Assembly: GCA_937950065.1 (NCBI GenBank) | Contig: CALFEN010000324.1 | Coordinates: forward strand, 1 to 8,596 | Reading direction: 5' to 3' | Length of the DNA stretch: 8,596 bases | DNA from: an uncultured bacterium | Lineage (GTDB): Bacteria; Patescibacteria; JAEDAM01; Absconditabacterales; Absconditicoccaceae | In this document: positions 1 through 5,977 of the stretch, in pieces | Numbering within the stretch: position 1 is the first letter of the stretch | Layout of the letters: each line of letters opens with the position of its first letter | Position numbers and translations under genes: made by a program | Notes under the pieces: generated by a model | The model's database searches: none | What the model saw: only the letters and a program-made list of their open reading frames with translations | Told to the model about the DNA's origin: nothing

Positions 1-2
1 TA

Positions 3-662
3 TTATCAAGTATGTGTGAACAGGATACAGAGAAGCTAAAAGCAAGGAAGAAAGTATATATAGCAGTATATCGTGGAGAGAACCCCTACGAAAATAAAGG
101 TAGCAGCTATTACACAGGACAGAGTTTCTTTAAATATACGAAAGGAAGTCGAAATAATATATATCTATATATCTTAAAAGAACCAATAAATGATCTCACA
201 TGAAGTAATAGTCTAATAAACCCTATGGCCCTAATACCTAGTGGTGATTATATCTCATGTAGATACTGATCTAACGTTTGAGAAAATACGAAATATATAT
301 ACTGTGAATGAAGTAAAGATTTTGGGATAGACAAAAAAGTATCTTCAGATGGTCAGGTGCTTTCAAATTGATGGAGTAAATCATTTTTTTATAATATAAC
401 ACTGGATATCTCCGATAAAGCTATAGAATGACCAGAGTATCAAAAATCCCTTGCAGAATATCAAAAACAAAAACAGGAACATTGATCCTTCAAGCAGTTG
501 GACGCTGAACAACTACAGACTATGGAAAAAGTTATTGAATCTAAAATAGATCAAAAATATAGGAAATATTTTTTTGTGGGAAATGTAATAGATGCTAAAT
601 GTTCTGAAAAATCAAATATAGATGGTTTTTCAAATTTTAAATTTCAAATAAATAAAGAATAA
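3..662 (+). CDS. Hypothetical protein, 3' part (5' end outside window)
   Basis: I do not recognise the family. The frame is open from the first base of the window and runs to TAA at 660-662. The first ATG is at 12, giving 216 residues, but codons Leu-Ser-Ser precede it without a stop and no leader or promoter is visible, so the true start probably lies outside. Seven UGA codons (201, 267, 279, 309, 369, 429, 483) are read as Gly. The first 130 residues are rich in Tyr, Asn, Ser and Gly with a few cysteines, like a beta-rich or surface-exposed domain; then comes a Gln/Lys/Glu-rich, probably helical stretch (around LAEYQKQKQE) and a short C-terminal domain. No membrane segment is seen in the visible part. 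One rare CGA codon sits at 150-152. Confident that it is coding; function unknown. Confidence 0.75.
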
Positions 663-713
663 TATTATCTGTTCTACTTAACCACAATTTTAAAATAAAA
701 TCTAGATAAAAAT

Positions 714-741
714 TTGACAAATTAATATTTAAGTCTATAAT
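714..741 (+). promoter_or_regulatory. Promoter of gene A, TTGACA-N16-TATAAT
   Basis: A perfect consensus -35 (TTGACA, 714-719) and a perfect -10 (TATAAT, 736-741) are separated by 16 bases, and the ATG of gene A lies 43 bases downstream. The -35 sits inside AATTTGACAAAT, which is repeated exactly in the promoter of paralogue B. The 121-bp gap between the first gene and gene A otherwise shows only A/T runs and no strong terminator. Confidence 0.75.
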
Positions 742-783
742 TATATAAGTATAGATAATTTTATTTTTTAAGTAAATATAAAA

Positions 784-1353
784 ATGGCAGCCCATATAGA
801 AAAACAGCATCAAAACAATCCAGAAGCCGATGTCGACTGAATAATACAAAACATTAGATTTTATCTAAAAAATCCTTCTATAATAACTAATGAAGGAGTA
901 ACCACAAAAGAAAATCCTCTAAACACAAAATTAAAAGAATTACTAGAAAGTTTTAGTAAACAATTTCCTGAAGAATACAAACAATTTGCCGATAGAATAA
1001 AAATAGACATAGATAATCATGACCCCAGAGATGTTCTAAAACTTGCTTATATAACTATACTAGCCCAAAAACAAGCCAAATTAAAAAAAACATATCCTAT
1101 AGCATACAAAAATGCTGAACAAGAATTACAAACAGTAAACGAATTAACATCAGGTTGAGAATTTGATACAGAGAAATTTATGAATGCAATGAACCTCTTG
1201 GACAGAATATACAAGGAAGCTGAACTCAAAAAAAACAATCCTGAATGACATAAGAGGTATGAAGCGGTGAAGAAAGAAATTTTAAAGAAAAACCAAGATG
1301 ATGAAATAGAAAGTACTGATAAAAATACTGCATTAATAGAATGATTTTATTAA
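784..1353 (+). CDS. Gene A, N-terminal part: repeat-family hypothetical protein
   Basis: Encodes 189 residues with four UGA codons (838, 1156, 1246, 1342) and ends at TAA 1351-1353. The ATG is preceded by the A-rich leader TAAATATAAAA, without a Shine-Dalgarno sequence, as at other starts here. It is paralogous to gene B: the segment LLESFSKQFPEEYKQF (53-68) matches LLEIFKKDYPDEYRNF of B, and residues 138-188 match B residues 154-203 (for example YKEAELKKNNPEG against YKETELKKEDTKG). The similarity to B continues past the TAA in the same frame, so this is best seen as the first half of a longer gene cut by a stop codon. It is highly charged, predicted mostly helical, with no signal peptide or membrane segment. 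Function unknown; the protein is probably cytoplasmic. Confidence 0.7.
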
Positions 1354-1431
1354 ATAAATATCGCGAAAAAAGAAAGTGAAGTAGCTAAAAAAGATCCTGA
1401 ATGATTTGAAATATATCAAAAACGGTGCGAA

Positions 1432-2325
1432 ATGACGAGAAATAATATAGCAAAAAGACAGAAAAGAATAGAAGAAGCGAAATGAACAGAAGAAAGAGAT
1501 CAAAACATTGAAGATACATTCTTTTTATTAAAAAGTATGGAAAGTAATCTAGATAAGGCTCTTGCTGAAATGAAGGATCCTAAAGCCAAAAAACCTTATA
1601 AATGGATAGAAGATTTAAAACAGGATATAGAACTTGATACAGCAATTAAAGAAAGTGAAAAAGGTCCAGACACAGAAAATAAATCATACGAAGAACTAGA
1701 GAGAAAAGAATCAGAGTTAAAAGAAAAATCTCTAAAGGCCTGGGAAGTATATAATAAAATGGCATTAATCATTAAAAAAAGTATTGTAATAGGACAATCT
1801 CCTACAGGAAGCACTGAAAATGAAATAGATCAATCAGAAAGCAAAAAAAATAAAATCACTATACCTTATCTAAAAAAATTATGAGAACAAATTGATGTTA
1901 TATTAAATGATTCGGATCTATTGAATAACTTTGGAACATATTATGAAAGACTACAAAAAGTGATGGAGAATCCCGATTTAAGTCCAAAGATTAAACAAGG
2001 GATAAATGATCTTAATTTTGGGCAATTATGCAAAGTTCTAAAGAAAATCAGACAGATAGACAATATTTCAGATTCAGAGATACTGTTAAACCTACCTATA
2101 GACAAAAACCTATGAATAAACAAAAAATTATTAAAAAATATGATTGGGAAAATGGACAAACCATTTTCTTCCCCAAAAATAAATTTAGGGAAAAAAGAAC
2201 CTATAACTGTCAAGTGAATATGAAAAACAGTAACAATGGAAACTGAGGAGATAAAAACAGCAGCAATAGAAATATTTTTGGAAGAAGTTGCTAAAAATCC
2301 AAAAATATTGGATGATATAAAATAA
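1432..2325 (+). CDS. Gene A, C-terminal part, copy 1
   Basis: The open frame begins right after the TAA (from 1354); the first in-frame ATG is at 1432, giving 297 residues to TAA 2323-2325. That ATG lacks the A-rich leader seen at the other starts, so independent translation is doubtful. UGA codons lie at 1483, 1882, 2113, 2215 and 2221, with one more upstream at 1402. The part from 1354 to about 1640 is paralogous to the end of B: ALAEMKDPKAKKPYKW against ALTEINDPKSKPPYKW. It then extends about 230 residues beyond B with Lys/Glu-rich helical sequence, a degenerate repeat (around AWEVYNKMALIIKK), a segment around YYERLQKVMENPDLS, and a C-terminal helix ending in KNPKILDDIK. A terminator follows 60 bases downstream. 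Function unknown. Confidence 0.55.
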
Positions 2326-2385
2326 ATCTACAAAATAATAAATATAACTTAACAGAGAACTCTAAAACAAACAATGTACGTGCAC

Positions 2386-2416
2386 AAACCTAGTTTCGGC
2401 TAGGTTTTTTTATTTT
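2386..2416 (+). terminator. Rho-independent terminator after gene A, copy 1
   Basis: The stem AAACCTAG / CTAGGTTT (8 bp, 2386-2393 and 2400-2407) with loop TTTCGG is followed by a T run (T at 2405-2411, then ATTTT). It lies 60 bases after the stop of the A 3' part and ends that transcription unit before the B promoter. Confidence 0.85.
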
Positions 2417-2529
2417 GAGCATAATAATTTTTGACAACTTCAAAAGGACTGTTGAAAACCAAAGTCTTAAATATCGAAAAATCTGAAAAATAAATAATTA
2501 TATGTACTATTAAAATTTTTTGCTATAAT

Positions 2530-2557
2530 TTGACAAATATAATATTTTATATATAAT
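2530..2557 (+). promoter_or_regulatory. Promoter of truncated gene B copy, TTGACA-N16-TATAAT
   Basis: TTGACA (2530-2535) and TATAAT (2552-2557) are separated by 16 bases, and the ATG lies 40 bases downstream. It has the same architecture and the same AATTTGACAAAT context as the promoter of gene A. The leader ends in AATAAATAAAAATAACC before ATG, without a Shine-Dalgarno motif. Confidence 0.75.
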
Positions 2558-2596
2558 AACAATATATTATACTTTAATTAATAAATAAAAATAACC

Positions 2597-3103
2597 ATGC
2601 CTGATTGAACAGAAAACCCAAATAAATCTCCGGAGAGTAAAATTACCTTAACCCCAGAGGAGAAACAAACAATTATAAACTTTTTTAAGTGAACAGAAAA
2701 AACTTATCTTGAAAAACAAAGTACTGTGCCAGCTTTTACAGTAAAATTATTAGAAATATTTAAAAAAGATTATCCAGATGAATATAGAAATTTTGAAGCA
2801 AATGCGAGTCTATGACAAAAAACTTTAATTAATAGACTCAATGTGTTTGATGGTAATAAAATCAATGAAACGATAATTGATTTGGATAAAACAAAAGAAC
2901 TCTTGTATACCATAGATCTACTTATTAAAATGGCCAACTTTAAAAAAAGATATCCTAATGAATATCTTTTGGCAGGGAAGGACTTAAAACCTATTGAAGA
3001 AAAAATATCTTTAGGTATTTTAGACAAAGAAGCATATGAAAATTCAGTAAATACTTTGGATATTTTATATAAAGAGACCGAATTAAAAAAAGAGGATAAA
3101 TAA
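2597..3103 (+). CDS. Gene B, truncated copy (N-terminal 166 residues)
   Basis: Identical to the first 166 codons of complete gene B (4343-5215) and with an identical promoter and leader. At the duplication junction the frame enters the gene A sequence out of phase, adds one Lys (AAA) and stops at TAA 3101-3103, giving 168 residues. Three UGA codons lie at residues 4, 32 and 73. It keeps two complete ~50-residue repeats and the start of a third (ending YKETELKKED), and lacks the rest. No in-frame fusion to the following A fragment is possible, since both frames meet a TAA at the junction. It may be expressed as a short paralogue because its promoter is intact, or may be a by-product of the duplication. 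Confidence 0.6.
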
Positions 3104-3177
3104 ATATCGCGAAAAAAGAAAGTGAAGTAGCTAAAAAAGATCCTGAATGATTTGAAATATATCAAAAACGGTGCGAA

Positions 3178-4071
3178 ATGACGAGAAATAATATAGCAAA
3201 AAGACAGAAAAGAATAGAAGAAGCGAAATGAACAGAAGAAAGAGATCAAAACATTGAAGATACATTCTTTTTATTAAAAAGTATGGAAAGTAATCTAGAT
3301 AAGGCTCTTGCTGAAATGAAGGATCCTAAAGCCAAAAAACCTTATAAATGGATAGAAGATTTAAAACAGGATATAGAACTTGATACAGCAATTAAAGAAA
3401 GTGAAAAAGGTCCAGACACAGAAAATAAATCATACGAAGAACTAGAGAGAAAAGAATCAGAGTTAAAAGAAAAATCTCTAAAGGCCTGGGAAGTATATAA
3501 TAAAATGGCATTAATCATTAAAAAAAGTATTGTAATAGGACAATCTCCTACAGGAAGCACTGAAAATGAAATAGATCAATCAGAAAGCAAAAAAAATAAA
3601 ATCACTATACCTTATCTAAAAAAATTATGAGAACAAATTGATGTTATATTAAATGATTCGGATCTATTGAATAACTTTGGAACATATTATGAAAGACTAC
3701 AAAAAGTGATGGAGAATCCCGATTTAAGTCCAAAGATTAAACAAGGGATAAATGATCTTAATTTTGGGCAATTATGCAAAGTTCTAAAGAAAATCAGACA
3801 GATAGACAATATTTCAGATTCAGAGATACTGTTAAACCTACCTATAGACAAAAACCTATGAATAAACAAAAAATTATTAAAAAATATGATTGGGAAAATG
3901 GACAAACCATTTTCTTCCCCAAAAATAAATTTAGGGAAAAAAGAACCTATAACTGTCAAGTGAATATGAAAAACAGTAACAATGGAAACTGAGGAGATAA
4001 AAACAGCAGCAATAGAAATATTTTTGGAAGAAGTTGCTAAAAATCCAAAAATATTGGATGATATAAAATAA
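3178..4071 (+). CDS. Gene A, C-terminal part, copy 2 (orphan fragment)
   Basis: A base-for-base copy of 1432-2325. The frame is open from 3100, just after TAA at 3097-3099; the first ATG is at 3178. Its 5' neighbour is the truncated B copy in another frame, so here the fragment has lost the A N-terminal half entirely. It has no promoter or leader of its own and would depend on read-through transcription from the B promoter at 2530 and on internal initiation. Probably a non-functional gene fragment left by the duplication. Confidence 0.45.
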
Positions 4072-4131
4072 ATCTACAAAATAATAAATATAACTTAACA
4101 GAGAACTCTAAAACAAACAATGTACGTGCAC

Positions 4132-4162
4132 AAACCTAGTTTCGGCTAGGTTTTTTTATTTT
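4132..4162 (+). terminator. Rho-independent terminator after gene A fragment, copy 2
   Basis: Identical copy of the 2386 terminator: 8-bp stem AAACCTAG / CTAGGTTT, loop TTTCGG, then a T run. It separates the A fragment from the promoter of complete gene B. Confidence 0.85.
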
Positions 4163-4275
4163 GAGCATAATAATTTTTGACAACTTCAAAAGGACTGTTG
4201 AAAACCAAAGTCTTAAATATCGAAAAATCTGAAAAATAAATAATTATATGTACTATTAAAATTTTTTGCTATAAT

Positions 4276-4303
4276 TTGACAAATATAATATTTTATATAT
4301 AAT
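4276..4303 (+). promoter_or_regulatory. Promoter of complete gene B, TTGACA-N16-TATAAT
   Basis: TTGACA (4276-4281) and TATAAT (4298-4303) lie 16 bases apart, with the ATG 40 bases downstream. Identical to the promoter of the truncated B copy. Confidence 0.75.
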
Positions 4304-4342
4304 AACAATATATTATACTTTAATTAATAAATAAAAATAACC

Positions 4343-5215
4343 ATGCCTGATTGAACAGAAAACCCAAATAAATCTCCGGAGAGTAAAATTACCTTAACCC
4401 CAGAGGAGAAACAAACAATTATAAACTTTTTTAAGTGAACAGAAAAAACTTATCTTGAAAAACAAAGTACTGTGCCAGCTTTTACAGTAAAATTATTAGA
4501 AATATTTAAAAAAGATTATCCAGATGAATATAGAAATTTTGAAGCAAATGCGAGTCTATGACAAAAAACTTTAATTAATAGACTCAATGTGTTTGATGGT
4601 AATAAAATCAATGAAACGATAATTGATTTGGATAAAACAAAAGAACTCTTGTATACCATAGATCTACTTATTAAAATGGCCAACTTTAAAAAAAGATATC
4701 CTAATGAATATCTTTTGGCAGGGAAGGACTTAAAACCTATTGAAGAAAAAATATCTTTAGGTATTTTAGACAAAGAAGCATATGAAAATTCAGTAAATAC
4801 TTTGGATATTTTATATAAAGAGACCGAATTAAAAAAAGAGGATACTAAATGATTTGAGGCCTATCAAGGATGAATGAAAGAGATATTACAAAGATTATCC
4901 CTAGGAACTATCTCTCAAACAGATAAAGATCAAGCTCTATTAATATGATTGTACAATACAAACATTGATAGAAAGGAAAAAGAAGTAGGAAAGAAAGATC
5001 CTGATGGGTACAAAACATATAGTAAAGTAGTAGAAAAAATGAAAGCAAGAATAACTCTTGGCATTATAGACAATAAAGAAGTTATAATAAAATTAAAAAA
5101 GATGGAATCAATTCTTGACTCTGCACTTACTGAAATTAATGATCCCAAATCAAAACCTCCTTACAAGTGGTCAAAAGATCTTGACAGTAGATTTGCCCTT
5201 GGTCTAGAAGAATAA
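4343..5215 (+). CDS. Gene B, complete: hypothetical protein with five ~50-residue repeats
   Basis: Encodes 290 residues, ending at TAA 5213-5215, with UGA-Gly at residues 4, 32, 73, 170, 177 and 202. After a ~50-residue N-terminal part come five imperfect repeats starting near residues 51, 107, 155, 204 and 255. Each has a KK-x-x-P-x-(G/E)-(Y/F)-like block (KKDYPDEY, KKRYPNEY, KKEDTKGF, KKDPDGY, and DPKSKPPYKW in the last) followed, about 15-20 residues on in the central units, by a small turn SLG, TLG or ALG (ASLG, ISLGI, LSLGT, ITLGI, FALG). The pattern suggests a solenoid of helical hairpins. There is no signal peptide or membrane segment. It is paralogous to gene A, which has the same promoter architecture and lies just upstream. 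A terminator follows 20 bases after the stop. I do not recognise the family; a scaffold or protein-binding role is only a guess. Confidence 0.8.
4493..5215 (+). repeat. Five degenerate ~50-codon repeats inside gene B
   Basis: At protein level units start near residues 51, 107, 155, 204 and 255 of gene B. The first is about 56 residues, the next three 48-51, and the last is a shortened 36. Shared positions are a Lys-Lys pair, Pro, Gly/Glu plus aromatic, and a (S/T/A)-L-G turn. The DNA is diverged, so the internal duplications are old, unlike the 1746-bp one. Confidence 0.65.
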
Positions 5216-5234
5216 TATTAAAATAAAATCTAAC

Positions 5235-5269
5235 AAAAAACTGAAAATACTTTCAGTTTTTTTATTTTT
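5235..5269 (+). terminator. Rho-independent terminator after gene B
   Basis: A 12-bp stem, AAAAAACTGAAA (5235-5246) with its complement 5251-5262, loop ATAC, then a T run to 5269. It lies 20 bases after the stop codon. The A tract before the stem would let it act in both directions. Confidence 0.85.
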
Positions 5270-5289
5270 AAACAAAATTATAAAATCTC

Positions 5290-5317
5290 TTGAAAAAAGT
5301 AAACAAATGTTTATAAT
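5290..5317 (+). promoter_or_regulatory. Promoter, TTGAAA-N16-TATAAT
   Basis: TTGAAA (5290-5295) and TATAAT (5312-5317) have the same 16-base spacing as the A and B promoters, and an ATG with an A-rich leader (AAATATAAATAAA) follows at 5350, 33 bases downstream. The signals look intact although the reading frame behind them is very short. Confidence 0.6.
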
Positions 5318-5349
5318 ATTTTTACTTTTATTATTAAAATATAAATAAA

Positions 5350-5415
5350 ATGAATAGAATTAAAAAAATAGTAACCGGAATATTTAATATCATAAAAGAA
5401 CTTTATTTCATCTAG
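5350..5415 (+). CDS. 21-codon reading frame behind a good promoter
   Basis: Starts at ATG 5350 after the leader AAATATAAATAAA and stops at TAG 5413-5415. The peptide begins MNRIKKIVTG and ends IIKELYFI: basic at the N-terminus, then hydrophobic, like an amphipathic or membrane-associated peptide. The stop lies at the left edge of a GC-richer segment, so this could be the 5' stump of a gene cut by insertion or deletion. It could also be a true small peptide. No family is recognised. Confidence 0.3.
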   Translation: MNRIKKIVTGIFNIIKELYFI

Positions 5416-5626
5416 TCCACAACGCAGGACTTTTACAATTTGGTTTGGTGTCATTTTGATGTAAACAAACTATGTTAAAATATACTACCAAAATCAAAGC
5501 TACTATATATAGTAAAGTTATTAATACAAACAGGGATAAAAAGATATTTATAAAAATTTTTAAAATATTGTTTTTATAATTATAAAGAAATAACTGGATA
5601 ATCAAAGATGCATAGATTACAGACAT
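5384..5626 (-). CDS. Possible small membrane protein (doubtful)
   Basis: A minus-strand frame of 80 residues from ATG at 5624-5626 to TAA at 5384-5386, reading UGA at 5408-5410 and 5390-5392 as Gly. Residues about 8-55 are strongly hydrophobic (for example IFLSLFVLITLLYIVALILV), enough for one or two membrane spans, followed by a polar tail with two cysteines and SPALWTR. Hydrophobic frames also arise by chance opposite A-rich DNA, and the tail overlaps the 21-codon frame and the GC-richer element. No promoter or leader directly precedes this ATG. It may be the end of a decayed gene that starts at 5876. Confidence 0.3.
5413..5460. other. GC-richer element of unknown nature
   Basis: About 48 bases with clearly higher G+C than the flanks. 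It contains the short inverted repeat AGTCC / GGACT (5414-5418 and 5427-5431) followed by TTTT, and is open in several frames on both strands. It looks like a remnant of a repeat or mobile element, or a small structured RNA or attachment site. Nothing in the sequence decides between these. Confidence 0.3.
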
Positions 5627-5696
5627 TTCAGGATGAACAAATATCTATACCCAAAAAGAATATTCATTATTTTTATAAATATCTGTCCAGAAATAC

Positions 5697-5876
5697 CTAA
5701 ATCATCAATATATAAAAAATTCTCAAAAAATCAGAATATCTATTTTTATTTTTTATCTTCCAAAACAAGAAATTACTTACATTATTTTTTTCTAATTTTT
5801 TGGAGATAGCAAAAATAGTATAATCTACCAAAAATAGATCTACAAATAATAAATATAAAAAAATAGTTTTATACAT
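5697..5876 (-). CDS. Possible small protein or 5' part of a decayed gene (doubtful)
   Basis: A minus-strand frame of 59 residues, beginning MYKTIFLYLLFVDLFLVDY (a hydrophobic N-terminus, possibly a signal or membrane anchor) and continuing with a Lys/Asn-rich stretch around AISKKLEKNN. It stops at TAG 5697-5699. A promoter-like pair TTGTAT-N16-TATAAA lies 29 bases upstream. Downstream, protein-like sequence appears in a second minus-strand frame (5617-5739, containing YIDDLGISGQIFIK) and then in the frame of 5384-5626, as expected of one gene broken by frameshifts. Chance reading frames remain possible in such AT-rich DNA. Confidence 0.3.
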   Translation of the reverse strand: MYKTIFLYLLFVDLFLVDYTIFAISKKLEKNNVSNFLFWKIKNKNRYSDFLRIFYILMI

Positions 5877-5905
5877 CTGTTTTCTTTTAGATAGTAAATA
5901 CTTTA

Positions 5906-5933
5906 TTTATAAAGAAAATAATAATAAATACAA
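5906..5933 (-). promoter_or_regulatory. Possible minus-strand promoter, TTGTAT-N16-TATAAA
   Basis: On the minus strand TTGTAT (5928-5933) and TATAAA (5906-5911) are spaced by 16 bases, as in the other promoters here, and lie 29 bases before the ATG at 5876. The -35 falls in the left arm of the 5926-5957 dyad. The match to consensus is weaker than for genes A and B. Confidence 0.35.
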
Positions 5934-5957
5934 GCACACAATGTGTGTTTTGTATTT
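5926..5957. promoter_or_regulatory. Long dyad: operator or terminator hairpin
   Basis: The arms AAATACAAGCACAC (5926-5939) and GTGTGTTTTGTATTT (5943-5957) pair over 14 positions with one G-T pair, one bulged T and a 3-base loop AAT. The strand is T-rich afterwards, so it could terminate plus-strand transcription. The outer arms also carry TTGTAT on each strand, so it could equally be an operator between divergent promoters for the portal gene and the minus-strand frame. Confidence 0.5.
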
Positions 5958-5977
5958 TGTAAATATAAAGATATATG
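5950..5977 (+). promoter_or_regulatory. Weak candidate promoter for the portal gene
   Basis: TTGTAT (5950-5955) and TATATG (5972-5977) are spaced by 16 bases, 41 bases before the portal ATG, which fits the spacing of the other units. The -10 is poor. No better pair is seen between the dyad and the gene. Confidence 0.3.

Larger units (their letters stand above)
784..2325 (+). pseudogene. Gene A as an ancestral single gene, split by in-frame TAA
   Basis: The frame of 784-1353 continues after the TAA at 1351-1353 without a frame change to TAA at 2323-2325, 514 codons in all, with the stop at codon 190. Aligned with B, the residues on either side form one continuous match: EGFY-stop-INIAKKESEVAKKDPEGF against IGLYNTNIDRKEKEV and KKDPDGY. 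The TAA stands where B has an AAT (Asn) codon. It is also the first base triplet of the 1746-bp tandem duplication, so it may have arisen with a rearrangement or be an assembly join. Alternatives are two separately translated proteins, or a real 189-aa protein followed by an untranslated remnant. Confidence 0.5.
1351..3096 (+). repeat. Tandem duplication, unit 1 (1746 bp)
   Basis: Every base from 1351 to 3098 equals the base 1746 positions later; I saw no mismatch by eye. The unit holds the 3' part of gene A, its terminator, the promoter of B and the first 166 codons of B. Identity begins at the TAA that splits A and ends where unit 2 reads GATAC and unit 1 reads GATAA. The only shared bases at the junction are TA, which suggests end joining or template switching rather than recombination between long repeats. 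The length is a multiple of three. A recent duplication or an assembly artefact are both possible. Confidence 0.95.
3097..4842 (+). repeat. Tandem duplication, unit 2 (1746 bp)
   Basis: The second copy of 1351-3096. It runs into the unique 3' part of gene B at 4845, so this unit completes B, whereas unit 1 leaves B truncated. The A fragment in this unit has no 5' part in frame. Confidence 0.95.

Noticed and set aside
1596..1814. Minus-strand frames opposite genes A and B (1596-1814, 1941-2213, 2770-3249 and their duplicates)
   Set aside because: They mirror A-rich coding sequence, giving Phe/Leu/Ser-rich chance proteins. They lack promoters and leaders, and the plus-strand frames have paralogue support.
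2028..2246. Plus-strand frame 2028-2246 (and 3774-3992)
   Set aside because: It overlaps gene A in another frame, has no leader, and gene A continues through it with code 25.
784..2325. UAA also recoded as a sense codon to rescue gene A
   Set aside because: No other main frame has an internal TAA, and TAA ends nearly all genes here. A local mutation or join is simpler.
2442..2470. Weak inverted repeat AGGACT / AGTCTT in the A-B intergenic region
   Set aside because: Six pairs including a wobble, with a long loop and no T run. It does not look functional.
1351..4842. Duplication interpreted as an insertion sequence or transposon
   Set aside because: The unit has no terminal inverted repeats, no target-site duplication beyond TA and no transposase. 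It is made of the neighbouring genes themselves.
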